In this document: one piece after another, positions 12,755 to 20,419 of the stretch | Numbering within the stretch: the stretch's first letter is position 1 | How the letters are laid out: the number at the start of each line of letters is the position of its first letter | IMG/VR virus record: IMGVR_UViG_3300031952_000128 | Span: 1-25,251 of that record | DNA length: 25,251 nucleotides | Direction: 5' to 3' (one strand) | DNA from: a virus | Position numbers and translations under genes: made by a program | Notes under the pieces: generated by a model | The model's input: the letters and a program-made list of their open reading frames with translations, nothing else | What the model was told of the DNA's origin: nothing | Database searches by the model: none

Positions 12755-12849
12755 ACCAGAAAACTCCTCAACTCGCAGTACAGATTCGTCGCTGCAGACG
12801 AACGAACTACGAGCTCAAAGTCGCGAAACAGCTTACAGCAGTCAACTAA
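12751..12849 (+). CDS. Basic micropeptide, 32 aa
   Basis: The ATG at 12751 overlaps the previous TGA as ATGA. The product, MNQKTPQLAVQIRRCRRTNY followed by ELKVAKQLTAVN, is strongly basic. It begins MNQK like the preceding protein, which may be chance. Coupling is the main evidence. Confidence 0.5.
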   Translation: MNQKTPQLAVQIRRCRRTNYELKVAKQLTAVN

Positions 12850-12858
12850 GGCTAAAAG

Positions 12859-13107
12859 ATGACACTACAAGTCGTTGAGGGCAGAAAGTCTGAGTACCCA
12901 GACACAGGCTGTGAGCTATCTCCGACCTGTCTTGACTGTACTCAGCCAGTCTGTCGCTACGATCTACCAGCAGTTAGTGCCAGACAGCCCCGCAACGAAG
13001 CTCGCGATAAAGAACTCGTCCGACTCAAAGCTACTCACACAGCGAATGCTCTCGCTAAACGCTTTAATCTCTCACGACGTCAAGTCTTTAGGATACTTAG
13101 CTCATGA
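12859..13107 (+). CDS. Cys-rich plus helix-turn-helix protein
   Basis: The 82-residue protein has an N-terminal Cys knuckle (GCELSPTCLDCTQPVCRYD; C18, C24, C27, C32) and a C-terminal helix-turn-helix (HTANALAKRFNLSRRQVFRI). Small phage proteins with CELSPxCLxCPxxxCRYD plus a helix-turn-helix are familiar but functionally uncharacterised as far as I know. The TGA overlaps the portal ATG (ATGA), so it is translated with the head genes. Confidence 0.75.
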   Translation: MTLQVVEGRKSEYPDTGCELSPTCLDCTQPVCRYDLPAVSARQPRNEARDKELVRLKATHTANALAKRFNLSRRQVFRILSS

Positions 13108-14924
13108 CTAGACGAAAAAGCAACGGCGACGGTTCAGCCGAAAAGGCACTAGACCTTGCTGCCTTGAGCAGCTCTGTTGTTGCTACCCAGACAGGCGAAG
13201 CAAACATTGCTTCCGATACCTACGTGTTTTGGATCGCTCAAATGGCTCAGGGCATTGAGCCGTGGGGTGGTAACCTGAAGGTACGTGATCGCCAACTACG
13301 TGAGTTCTTCCCACAGGAATACATCCTTTCTTCCGCCGTATCCTCAGCTGCTGTACGCAATGCTACGTTTGAGTACGTCCTGAAAGGCCCACCTCGAACA
13401 GTCAAAGCTTGTCAGTACATGCTCAGTAATGCTAACCTCGGCATGGGCTGGGAAGACTTCATCGTACAGTTTTCGCTCGACCTCTACAACCAAGACAGCG
13501 GGGCTTACATCGAGTTCATACGAGCCCAAGACGACGAGTCCGCCCCAATTATCGGCATCAACCACTTGGACTCAGCTCGCTGCTACCAAACGGGCAATCC
13601 AGAACAGCCCGTAATCTATATTGATAAGGACTCCAAGCAGCACAAGCTGAAGTGGTACCAAGTTAAGGCCGTCTTCGAGGTGCCAGCGCCGATTGAGTCT
13701 AGCGCAGGACCGTTCCTACGTAGGCAGTACTCCGTCATGACGCGAGCTTTAGCTGCCGCTCAAATCATTAAGGACGTTACGACGTACACAGGAGAAAAGG
13801 TCGGCGGGAGACACGACCGGGCAATCCACCTACTACGCGGCATCAGTGCAGACAAGGTACGTGCTGCGATGTCCCAAGGTCAGCTGAATGCTGATGAACG
13901 CGGTCTGCTCCGTTACATGATTCCAATTATGGTGTCAAGCATTGACCCGAAAGCCGAAGTGTCCCACGATACTATTGAAATGGCGAGCCTGCCCGACTCC
14001 TTCGACCTCGATGTCACAATGAAGTGGTACATCGCTGCTGTAGCAATGGCTCTCGGCATCGATTACCAGGAACTTGCTCCGTTACCCGGCGGTGGGCTCG
14101 GTACTTCGCAGCAGTCAGAAATACTTCATATGAAGACCCGTGGTAAGGGTCCCGGCATGTTCCAAAAGCTGATCACTCGGCTCATGAACTACACGATTCT
14201 GCCTGCAAACGTCGAGTTTTCGTTCCACGAACAGGACTTAGACGCAGAAAGTCAGCGTGTCGGCATGGCGAAGACCCGAGCAGAAACCCGTAAACTGCAG
14301 ATTGAATCATCAGAAATCACAGCAGAAGCAGCCAGACAAATCGCAGTCGATCAAGGCGACTTGACAGAAGAACTGTTCCAGTACCTCGGTGGCTCAGACG
14401 TTACAACGGATGAAACAGTTGAAGGTACGGCTCAGCCGAACAAGCAGCCTCCACAGGTAACCCAGCGGGCCCCAAAACCTACGCAGCCAGCGCCAACTGC
14501 TCGCCCCGCCACTCCAAGTGGCGGTGGGGGTCAGGGGCCCGCTGTTGCTCAAAAGGCTGTACAGTACTCAGATGGCGGCTGGAATGTAACTACACTCAAT
14601 GGCGAAGTTATCGGGCACTTCGACTCGCTTTCTGAAGCTGAAGCCGAAGCATACAAAGTGATTTCCCACGAAGGCAACAAATGGGTACTCTACTCCCACG
14701 ACCATAGTAAGGTGCTTGGTCGCTTCAACAGCGAAGCTGAAGCTAGAAATCGTGAACGCGAGATCAACTTTTTCAAGCATAGCGTAAAGCAGGCTGACGA
14801 CGAAGTCAGAGCTGGTGACGAAGGCGTCGAAGCCGACCGCCTTGAGCTCGAAGACACAGTAGCAGAACAAGCCCTCAGAGCGTTCAACAGCATGAAGCAT
14901 AGACTCGAAGCGGCAGCAGAATGA
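13104..14924 (+). CDS. Portal protein with C-terminal tandem domains
   Basis: The 606-residue protein sits between terminase and head-morphogenesis genes. The first ~430 residues have the portal pattern: YILSSAVSSAAVRNATFEYV, an amphipathic clip region, then GIDYQELAPLPGGGLGTSQQ, a wing/stem segment common in portals, and FQKLITRLMNYTILPANVEF. A Pro/Gln/Gly-rich linker (about 437-482) leads to two copies of a short strand-helix domain: GGWNVTTLNGEVIGHFDSLS (about 488-520) and NKWVLYSHDHSKVLGRFNSE (about 523-557), similar to DUF2188. The portal is the dodecameric DNA gate; the tail domains are an addition of unknown job. Confidence 0.88.
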   Translation: MTRRKSNGDGSAEKALDLAALSSSVVATQTGEANIASDTYVFWIAQMAQGIEPWGGNLKVRDRQLREFFPQEYILSSAVSSAAVRNATFEYVLKGPPRTVKACQYMLSNANLGMGWEDFIVQFSLDLYNQDSGAYIEFIRAQDDESAPIIGINHLDSARCYQTGNPEQPVIYIDKDSKQHKLKWYQVKAVFEVPAPIESSAGPFLRRQYSVMTRALAAAQIIKDVTTYTGEKVGGRHDRAIHLLRGISADKVRAAMSQGQLNADERGLLRYMIPIMVSSIDPKAEVSHDTIEMASLPDSFDLDVTMKWYIAAVAMALGIDYQELAPLPGGGLGTSQQSEILHMKTRGKGPGMFQKLITRLMNYTILPANVEFSFHEQDLDAESQRVGMAKTRAETRKLQIESSEITAEAARQIAVDQGDLTEELFQYLGGSDVTTDETVEGTAQPNKQPPQVTQRAPKPTQPAPTARPATPSGGGGQGPAVAQKAVQYSDGGWNVTTLNGEVIGHFDSLSEAEAEAYKVISHEGNKWVLYSHDHSKVLGRFNSEAEARNREREINFFKHSVKQADDEVRAGDEGVEADRLELEDTVAEQALRAFNSMKHRLEAAAE

Positions 14925-16051
14925 CAACAGCTACGCTGAACGAGATCGAGACAGAGCTCTCGAGCTTCGTAGGCGAAAAGTTCAAGACGAAAGCTCTCGC
15001 TGAACTCGATTCTGACGAGCTTTGGGCTCAACTGAAGATCGATACACTCAAAAGAATGGGCCCGATCTTCGGTGTCATCCTCCTCGCTGGTGCAGATGCA
15101 GTGTCTACAGGGCTTAAGTTCAATCGCTTTCATGATGCTCGTGGTCGCTTTGGGTCTGCTGGTGGTGGGAAGTTGACTCCAGAACAGCTTCAGACGTCGT
15201 TACATCAACTTGACTATGCTCGTTCTGCTAAGTGGGGGTTCGAACCAGATTTTCATTCAGAGAGCATCGCACTGATTCATCAAGGGAAGCTTTCTCCTGA
15301 AGGGAAGTCGAACAGCTTTGCTAAGTGTAATCTCGACTATGGCAAGCGTGGTCAGGCCTCGGGGATCGCAGCCTACGGACCTGATGGCAAGATGTCAGGT
15401 ACCTTCAACGGTCTAACGAGTGGTCCTGATAGTGGAGCGTTCAAGATTTCAGTATCTCCAGGTAGTCAGCGACGAGGCGTTGGCTTAAGCTTGCTCAACG
15501 AAGCTCATCGTGAAGGCTTCGACCTCGTAGGAAGCATTCCAAAGAACTCTTGGACTCAGTCAGGTCGGAGTTTGATGAGAGCTTGGCTAGAACGACAAGC
15601 TAGTCAGAAGTCGCTTGGCTACAAAGCTAAACCACCAACAGAACTTCAGACGATCCTCCTGAAAGAAGTCCTGCCAACATATATGGACGAGTGGTGGGCT
15701 CAGATCGAAGCAACGAGTCGACAGCAGATCCGTACAGCAGTAGCAACGATGACACGAGAAGGCTACGATACGAGCTACGTCGTCAAGCAGCTTGAACAGA
15801 TCTTCAGTCCGCAGCGAGCTCAGCTCGTCGCAGTAACTGAAGTGACTCGTTTGTTTGCTAAAGGAGCTCAAGCTGCTTACAAAGCTGACGGCATCAAGCG
15901 GGTCACGTGGCGATCAGTCAGGGACCCTTGGGTCTGTAGCGTTTGTGGTGATCACAACGGCAAAGAATTCGATATCGATACAGTAGAGCCACCAGCTCAC
16001 CCACGATGTCGTTGCTTCCTCTCACCTGTAGTCGTAGTTAAAGGTGCTTGA
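14921..16051 (+). CDS. Head morphogenesis (Mu gpF-like) protein with inserted GNAT-like domain
   Basis: The C-terminal ~140 residues (about 235-376) show the Mu gpF/SPP1 gp7 signature: VAVTEVTRLFAKGAQAAYKA, then WVCSVCGDHNGKEF (C339, C342) and PPAHPRCRC (H360, C363, C365). The N-terminal ~65 residues are helical. Between them, after a FNRFHDARGRFGSAGG linker (67-82), lies a ~150-residue segment with an acetyl-CoA-binding GNAT motif, ISVSPGSQRRGVGLSLLNEA (QRRGVG at 183-188), followed by WTQSGRSLMRAWLERQ. The gene starts four bases inside the portal stop. The gpF-like part takes part in head assembly; the inserted acetyltransferase-like domain is unexplained. Confidence 0.85.
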   Translation: MTTATLNEIETELSSFVGEKFKTKALAELDSDELWAQLKIDTLKRMGPIFGVILLAGADAVSTGLKFNRFHDARGRFGSAGGGKLTPEQLQTSLHQLDYARSAKWGFEPDFHSESIALIHQGKLSPEGKSNSFAKCNLDYGKRGQASGIAAYGPDGKMSGTFNGLTSGPDSGAFKISVSPGSQRRGVGLSLLNEAHREGFDLVGSIPKNSWTQSGRSLMRAWLERQASQKSLGYKAKPPTELQTILLKEVLPTYMDEWWAQIEATSRQQIRTAVATMTREGYDTSYVVKQLEQIFSPQRAQLVAVTEVTRLFAKGAQAAYKADGIKRVTWRSVRDPWVCSVCGDHNGKEFDIDTVEPPAHPRCRCFLSPVVVVKGA

Positions 16052-16053
16052 CG

Positions 16054-16467
16054 ATGCCGATCTACTTGAAAGCAATCGTCCCGAAGCGATTCAAGCAGCC
16101 TGACCTCAATACTCCGCGACTTGCTTTACTTAGCTTCGGACGTGACGTTCAGTCAAACATGCAGACTTACCCGCCATGGATGCCGTGGAAGTCACGCCCA
16201 CCAAAGACGGGCTTAAGAGCTGGTGGCAAGCGAACAGGAGATCTTGGTCGTGCGTGGTCGCTGAGATGGGACAGTCCTTATTCGTTAACAGTTGGCAACC
16301 CAACCGAGTATGCAGGCTATGTTCAAGGCTACCGCGGTCATGGCGGAATGGGCCAGAGACAAGTATCTGCTCTCGCCCGTCGTGGTTGGATCTCAATTAC
16401 AGATGTAGTTTCACGTCTCTGGCCCAAACATTTGGGTCAGTTCAAGACGTCATTCAAATGGAAGTAA
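16054..16467 (+). CDS. Putative head-tail or minor tail protein
   Basis: The 137-residue protein contains GDLGRAWSLRWDSPYSLTVG and then TEYAGYVQGYRG, a beta pattern like HK97 gp10-type tail-completion proteins (Y-A-x-Y-V-Q-x-G). The ATG at 16054 is preferred to TTG at 16048 because AAAGGTG lies at good spacing. It lies between the head-morphogenesis and protease genes, an unusual place for a tail-completion protein. Family assignment is tentative. Confidence 0.5.
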   Translation: MPIYLKAIVPKRFKQPDLNTPRLALLSFGRDVQSNMQTYPPWMPWKSRPPKTGLRAGGKRTGDLGRAWSLRWDSPYSLTVGNPTEYAGYVQGYRGHGGMGQRQVSALARRGWISITDVVSRLWPKHLGQFKTSFKWK

Positions 16468-16481
16468 AGGAGGGCTGTACT

Positions 16482-18203
16482 ATGGCAGATGCAGACAGCC
16501 TACTCGATGTAGAGTCAGAAGGAGGAGACGTTGAGGGTCTGAAGTCGGAAAGTCGACTCGGGAGTTCAGTTTTAGTCTCGATGAAGGAGCTCCTTAGACG
16601 AATGGGAGAAGTCCTGAACGTAGTTGATCGAGGCGAGAAAACTGAAAAGCCTAAAATCGAGGATACTGGAAGCAAGTGCGATTGTCCTGCAACTGAGAGT
16701 CCATCGTCGAATCGACCGTACGGCAACGCTCAGTCGTTTACTGAAGTCGATAGCTTCCTTGCGACGATGAGTGAGACTGCTAAGATTACTGGTCAGACGG
16801 AACAGTTTCGAAGCATTCTTGACAACATCTTGAATGACGATGAGCTTTCTCCTACTGATCGAGCTAATCGAATCGCAAAGGCAGCGCAAGAGCTTCCGAC
16901 TCGGGTCGAGAATCCGCCTGAGTACAAGGCTGTCGAGCTTGGCGACAAAGCAGTCCAGGGTGTTCAGTTCGTCATAGGCAGGCGGAAGGGACAGACGACG
17001 ACGTCAGTCCAGACTGTGATCTTCGACAAGCAGAACTGGGATGTCGGTCGAGCGAAAGCTTGGCTCGATAAGAACGGCATGCATGCAGCGAAGCTCGACG
17101 AGACTGAGAACTCGCTTCGCTTCAGGCAAGCAGACCCAGGAGAGTTTCAAGAAGGCTCGTTCAGGACAATTCAGCCTGGCAAGAAATCAGTCGAGCTGAA
17201 GCTATTCAAGGACCGGACAGGAGCAACGCGCTGGATCTCATTCTCTGCAAACGCCTTCAAAGACAGAGAAGGCGAGATATTCAGTACCAAGGCACTGCAA
17301 GAAGCTGTCGATTGGGCTGACCGGTCTAGCCAGCGAGGGCCACTGCTCCTGTATCACGTTCCCACAGCAGAGATTGGTCAATGCGACTTTCAAGCTCTGG
17401 AAGGTCGAATGTTGATCGAGAGTGGGACGTTTGACGACAGTGAACTCGGACGCAAATCAGCAGAGTACTTTTTGGCCCACGCTGATGAAGAGTTCGGGAT
17501 GTCTGTCGGCTACAGGTATCGGCGAGAAGACAAGGCGGACGGGGTCTACGATTGGATGCAGGTCTTCGAGCGGTCGATAACACCGTCGGGTGATGCTGCT
17601 AACCCTTGGACCCGGTTCAGCGCAGTAAAGGAGGTCTCCATGGAGGGGAAGAAGAAGGAGTTCCTCGAAGGCATTCTGGGACCGGAGCTGACCCAGTCCG
17701 TCATCGAGCAGGCTCAAAACGAAACAAAGTCCCTTGAGGACGACATCGCCTTCAAGTCGAACGGTGACGATCCTGAAGTGACACCGCCTCTAGTTGAAGG
17801 CGAAGAGAAGAAGCCCGAAGCTGAAGTCAAGCCCGAAGGTGAGGAAGAGAAGCCCGAAGTCGAAGTCGAGGAGAAGTCACTCAACACCGAGCAGCTGACT
17901 GAGCTACTCAAGAGTGTCCTCGGCCCAGTTCTCGAAGAAGTGAAGTCCATTGGTGAGCGACTTGCTACTGTCGAAGGTCAGTCGACTAAGACAGCAGAGG
18001 CGATCAAGACTCTATCGGAGAGTGACGACGAGAAGATCTCTGCACTCCTCCGACCTCGAGTTGGTGATCCGGCTCTCGCTGGTAAGAGTGCGACTGCTGG
18101 CGGTGGTGAAGAACTCACTGACGAAGAAAAGAAGTCACTCGAGCAGAGGGGAAGCGATCCAACGGATGCCTACCTCGCTCAGCTGACAGGAAAGAAGGCG
18201 TAG
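16482..18203 (+). CDS. Prohead protease with C-terminal scaffold
   Basis: The ATG at 16482 follows AAGGAGGG; a frame open further upstream overlaps the preceding gene and is not used. The 573-residue protein carries an N-terminal region typical of phage head proteases (IFDKQNWDVGRAKAWL, DETENSLRFRQ, GSFRTIQPG), then an S78-like protease core: LLLYHVPTAEIG (His about 290), ESGTFDDSELG, FGMSVGYRYR (Ser about 339), and ERSITPSGDAANPW. After the protease the sequence becomes a Glu/Lys/Pro-rich linker (about 437-467) and a helical scaffold-like part (LLKSVLGPVLEEVKSIGERL). A strong internal start at 17640 suggests separate scaffold expression. Confidence 0.85.
   Translation: MADADSLLDVESEGGDVEGLKSESRLGSSVLVSMKELLRRMGEVLNVVDRGEKTEKPKIEDTGSKCDCPATESPSSNRPYGNAQSFTEVDSFLATMSETAKITGQTEQFRSILDNILNDDELSPTDRANRIAKAAQELPTRVENPPEYKAVELGDKAVQGVQFVIGRRKGQTTTSVQTVIFDKQNWDVGRAKAWLDKNGMHAAKLDETENSLRFRQADPGEFQEGSFRTIQPGKKSVELKLFKDRTGATRWISFSANAFKDREGEIFSTKALQEAVDWADRSSQRGPLLLYHVPTAEIGQCDFQALEGRMLIESGTFDDSELGRKSAEYFLAHADEEFGMSVGYRYRREDKADGVYDWMQVFERSITPSGDAANPWTRFSAVKEVSMEGKKKEFLEGILGPELTQSVIEQAQNETKSLEDDIAFKSNGDDPEVTPPLVEGEEKKPEAEVKPEGEEEKPEVEVEEKSLNTEQLTELLKSVLGPVLEEVKSIGERLATVEGQSTKTAEAIKTLSESDDEKISALLRPRVGDPALAGKSATAGGGEELTDEEKKSLEQRGSDPTDAYLAQLTGKKA
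17640..18203 (+). CDS. Nested in-frame scaffold protein (internal start in the protease gene)
   Basis: Inside the protease frame, AAAGGAGGT (17627-17635) stands four bases before an in-frame ATG at 17640 (residue 387), exactly between the protease core and the scaffold part. The 187-residue product starts MEGKKKEFLEGILGPELTQS and is acidic and helical. Lambda C/Nu3 makes its scaffold in just this way from an internal start in the protease gene. A full-consensus ribosome site inside a coding region is unlikely by chance. Confidence 0.7.
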   Translation: MEGKKKEFLEGILGPELTQSVIEQAQNETKSLEDDIAFKSNGDDPEVTPPLVEGEEKKPEAEVKPEGEEEKPEVEVEEKSLNTEQLTELLKSVLGPVLEEVKSIGERLATVEGQSTKTAEAIKTLSESDDEKISALLRPRVGDPALAGKSATAGGGEELTDEEKKSLEQRGSDPTDAYLAQLTGKKA

Positions 18204-18204
18204 T

Positions 18205-19674
18205 ATGGACGTAATCGAACAACTCGCAAAAGAACTCCTGCCAGCTCTTCAGAAGGCTCAGGCAGGGCAGTACGGTGTAGGGTACAAGCACGATGCAACG
18301 GGTGTACCCACAGGACAGTACATTCACGGTCCGGGTGGCAACCTCGCTTTCCCGGGCGTCGATCCGTCAGTCTTTCACACAGTCGTTGGGAACAAGGGAA
18401 TTCTCGGTCAGTTGCCAGCAACGCCGTCTCAGTACACGAACCCAACGTACTACGTGATTACAGGAGTCACCGGTGATACTGGGAGTGAGCAGAATGCCGT
18501 CTGCGAGAGACCGCCATCAGCTGGTCTCAAGAAGACGTGTCTGATCACTTCGGTCTTCGGACGGTACTCCAGGTCAACTCGAGAGATCGAGTTCGATCGA
18601 GTTGGTAAGCTTCGCGATCGTGCAGACCCGATGGACCTAGTTCTCGTCGGTAGCCCGATTGCTCAGTCCGGTGTCTTCAATACCGGTCCCGAGAGCGTGG
18701 CGACTCCTGAAGATCTCTTGAAGAACGAGATCAAGCAGCTGATGTGGGAGAGGAACGTTTCTCTTCACAGACTGGTCTCGGTTCAGCTGTGGCAGGGGAA
18801 CCCGGTGAACAACTCGGTCGGTGGTGGCTACATGGAGATGACCGGCTTCGACCAGCTGATCAACACGGGATACGTCGACGCTCAGACGAACCAGCGGTGC
18901 TACGCAGTTGACTCTGACCTGAAGAACTTCAACTACGGACGCATTGACAACGCAGCTGGTGGGACATCGATCGTGGCTACGGTCTCAGCGGCCTACCACT
19001 ACGTGAAGGATCTGGCTGAGCGGACGGGAGTCATGCCCGTACGGTGGGTTCTTGCTATGCGGTCGACGATGTTCTACGAGTTGACAGCTGTGTGGCCGTG
19101 TTCCTACCTGACGTACCGATGCCAAGTGACCGGCGACCAGGAAGTCGTTGTTCAGGGCACGGAGCAGGTCCGAATGCGAGACGAGATGCGGGCCGGGAAG
19201 TATCTCCTGATTGATGGTGAGCGAATCGAGGTCGTCCTCGACGATGGTATTGCCGAAGCGACGAACACGACCAACGCTAACGTCGTGGCAGGATGCTTTG
19301 CTTCTGACATCTACCTGATCCCGATGTCTGTCGTCGGCGGGCGGGGAGTTACGTACCTCGAGTACGCTGACTACAACGCTGCACCGATGCGATCGGTCCT
19401 TCAGGCAGGTGCTCAGGAGATCATGGTCGAGGGAGCGTTCGCTACAACGCTGATGCGGTCGAACTGGTGTATCTACTGGATTACGAAGCTTGAGCCACGG
19501 TTGGTCATGCGGACGCCATGGCTTGCTGCTAGGATCCAGAACGTACAGGTCTGCCCGCTCCAGCACGAGCGCGAGCCATTCCCGGCTGATCCTTACTTCA
19601 CAGATGGTGGGGTCGTAGGGCCTAGGCCAGGCCCAAGTTATTATACCCCTTGGAAAAACCGAGCGGCTCAGTAG
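18205..19674 (+). CDS. Major capsid protein
   Basis: The 489-residue protein directly follows the protease/scaffold gene (one base apart), the position of HK97-type major capsid proteins. Features: an N-terminal helical stretch (MDVIEQLAKELLPALQKAQA), strong beta content, Gly-rich loops, and MTGFDQLINTGYVDAQTNQR, a plausible A-domain start. The C-terminus ends in a Pro/Tyr-rich tail. It is long for the family (often 300-400 residues), so an insertion domain is likely. I see no clear N-terminal cleavage site. Confidence 0.82.
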   Translation: MDVIEQLAKELLPALQKAQAGQYGVGYKHDATGVPTGQYIHGPGGNLAFPGVDPSVFHTVVGNKGILGQLPATPSQYTNPTYYVITGVTGDTGSEQNAVCERPPSAGLKKTCLITSVFGRYSRSTREIEFDRVGKLRDRADPMDLVLVGSPIAQSGVFNTGPESVATPEDLLKNEIKQLMWERNVSLHRLVSVQLWQGNPVNNSVGGGYMEMTGFDQLINTGYVDAQTNQRCYAVDSDLKNFNYGRIDNAAGGTSIVATVSAAYHYVKDLAERTGVMPVRWVLAMRSTMFYELTAVWPCSYLTYRCQVTGDQEVVVQGTEQVRMRDEMRAGKYLLIDGERIEVVLDDGIAEATNTTNANVVAGCFASDIYLIPMSVVGGRGVTYLEYADYNAAPMRSVLQAGAQEIMVEGAFATTLMRSNWCIYWITKLEPRLVMRTPWLAARIQNVQVCPLQHEREPFPADPYFTDGGVVGPRPGPSYYTPWKNRAAQ

Positions 19675-19685
19675 AGGCTAGATAG

Positions 19686-20318
19686 ATGGAAGAGAGAACT
19701 GGTAGAGGTCGGTTCGTCCGCACGGATGCTTTTAAAGCTAAGCTGCGGGAGGCTAATGCTCGCCAGTTCTCTGTTCCTGGAGCAAGAGCTAGACACAGTG
19801 AAAGAACTCACCAGCTTTGGCAAGATCCCGACTATCGAGCGAGACAGGTTGCTGCTAAGAAAGGTAGGACGTTGCCGCTTAGTCAGCGTCAACGAATAGG
19901 AGCTTCTCACAGAGGGATGAAACGTCCTCTCGAGACGGGTCGACGTATCTCTGAAGCTCAGAAAAAGCGTTGGGCTGGTCTGTCAAGGGAGGAACGTCTT
20001 CGAATATGTACTCCCGGTCTTAAGTTAGCTAGAACAACGTCTCCAACGTCTATCGAGATGATAGTTAGAGATCTGTTAGAGAGTCTAGGGGTTCGATACT
20101 GCTCTCAGTACCCAATCGGTCCGTTCGTAGTTGATTTCTACATCCCTCGTCGTCGACTCGTTGTAGAGTGTGATGGGGAGTACTGGCACAACTTGCCAGG
20201 GAAGAGGGAGGAAGATATGCGGCGAGACGATTGGCTGCAAGAAAGAGGGTATCGAGTTCTTAGGCTAAGTGAGAGTCAAATTCATCGAGGCGAATTTGGC
20301 GAGTTATCCTACAACTGA
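19686..20318 (+). CDS. Free-standing EDxHD (Vsr-like) homing endonuclease
   Basis: The 210-residue protein has a basic N-terminal half with NUMOD3-like repeats (KGRTLPLSQRQRIGASHRGM and RRISEAQKKRW), which bind DNA in homing endonucleases. The C-terminal nuclease is of the Vsr/DUF559 type: TSIE (E124), PIGPFVVDFYIP (D150), ECDGEYWH (E161, D163, H168) and RRDDWLQERGYRVLRL. This is the EDxHD layout known for I-Bth0305I-type enzymes. It stands alone, 12 bases after the capsid gene, with no intron seen in the window. Such genes spread by cutting alleles that lack them and often sit beside essential genes. Confidence 0.85.
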   Translation: MEERTGRGRFVRTDAFKAKLREANARQFSVPGARARHSERTHQLWQDPDYRARQVAAKKGRTLPLSQRQRIGASHRGMKRPLETGRRISEAQKKRWAGLSREERLRICTPGLKLARTTSPTSIEMIVRDLLESLGVRYCSQYPIGPFVVDFYIPRRRLVVECDGEYWHNLPGKREEDMRRDDWLQERGYRVLRLSESQIHRGEFGELSYN

Positions 20319-20330
20319 ATAGAGCGTAAA

Positions 20331-20399
20331 TGGGAGCAGGTCGGGGATAGCGTGCCTCACCTGCCACCAGGTTAACCGTGAGTCGTCGTCCTGCTCCCA
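20331..20399 (+). promoter_or_regulatory. Structured leader element ahead of the sugar cassette
   Basis: TGGGAGCAGG (20331-20340) and CCTGCTCCCA (20390-20399) are exact reverse complements enclosing 49 bases. Inside, CTCAC (20356-20360) pairs with GTGAG (20378-20382), or alternatively ACCTG (20359-20363) pairs with CAGGT (20368-20372); these two folds exclude each other. A six-codon frame starts at 20330. No T-run follows, so it is not an ordinary terminator. The element lies in the 100-base gap between the homing endonuclease and the first sugar gene. A ribosome site (AAAGGAG) lies just beyond it. Confidence 0.5.
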
Positions 20400-20419
20400 A
20401 TCGCTCAAAGGAGACTTCT

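Noticed and set aside
16176-16481. Upstream extension of the protease frame
   Set aside because: It overlaps the previous gene in another frame; the ATG at 16482 has a strong AAGGAGGG site.
18985-19566. Minus-strand open frame of 193 codons opposite the capsid gene
   Set aside because: Antisense shadow with no ribosome site; rich in His, Arg and Ser.
20331-20399. Possible tRNA
   Set aside because: The outer stem resembles an acceptor stem, but no T-loop or anticodon arm can be formed.
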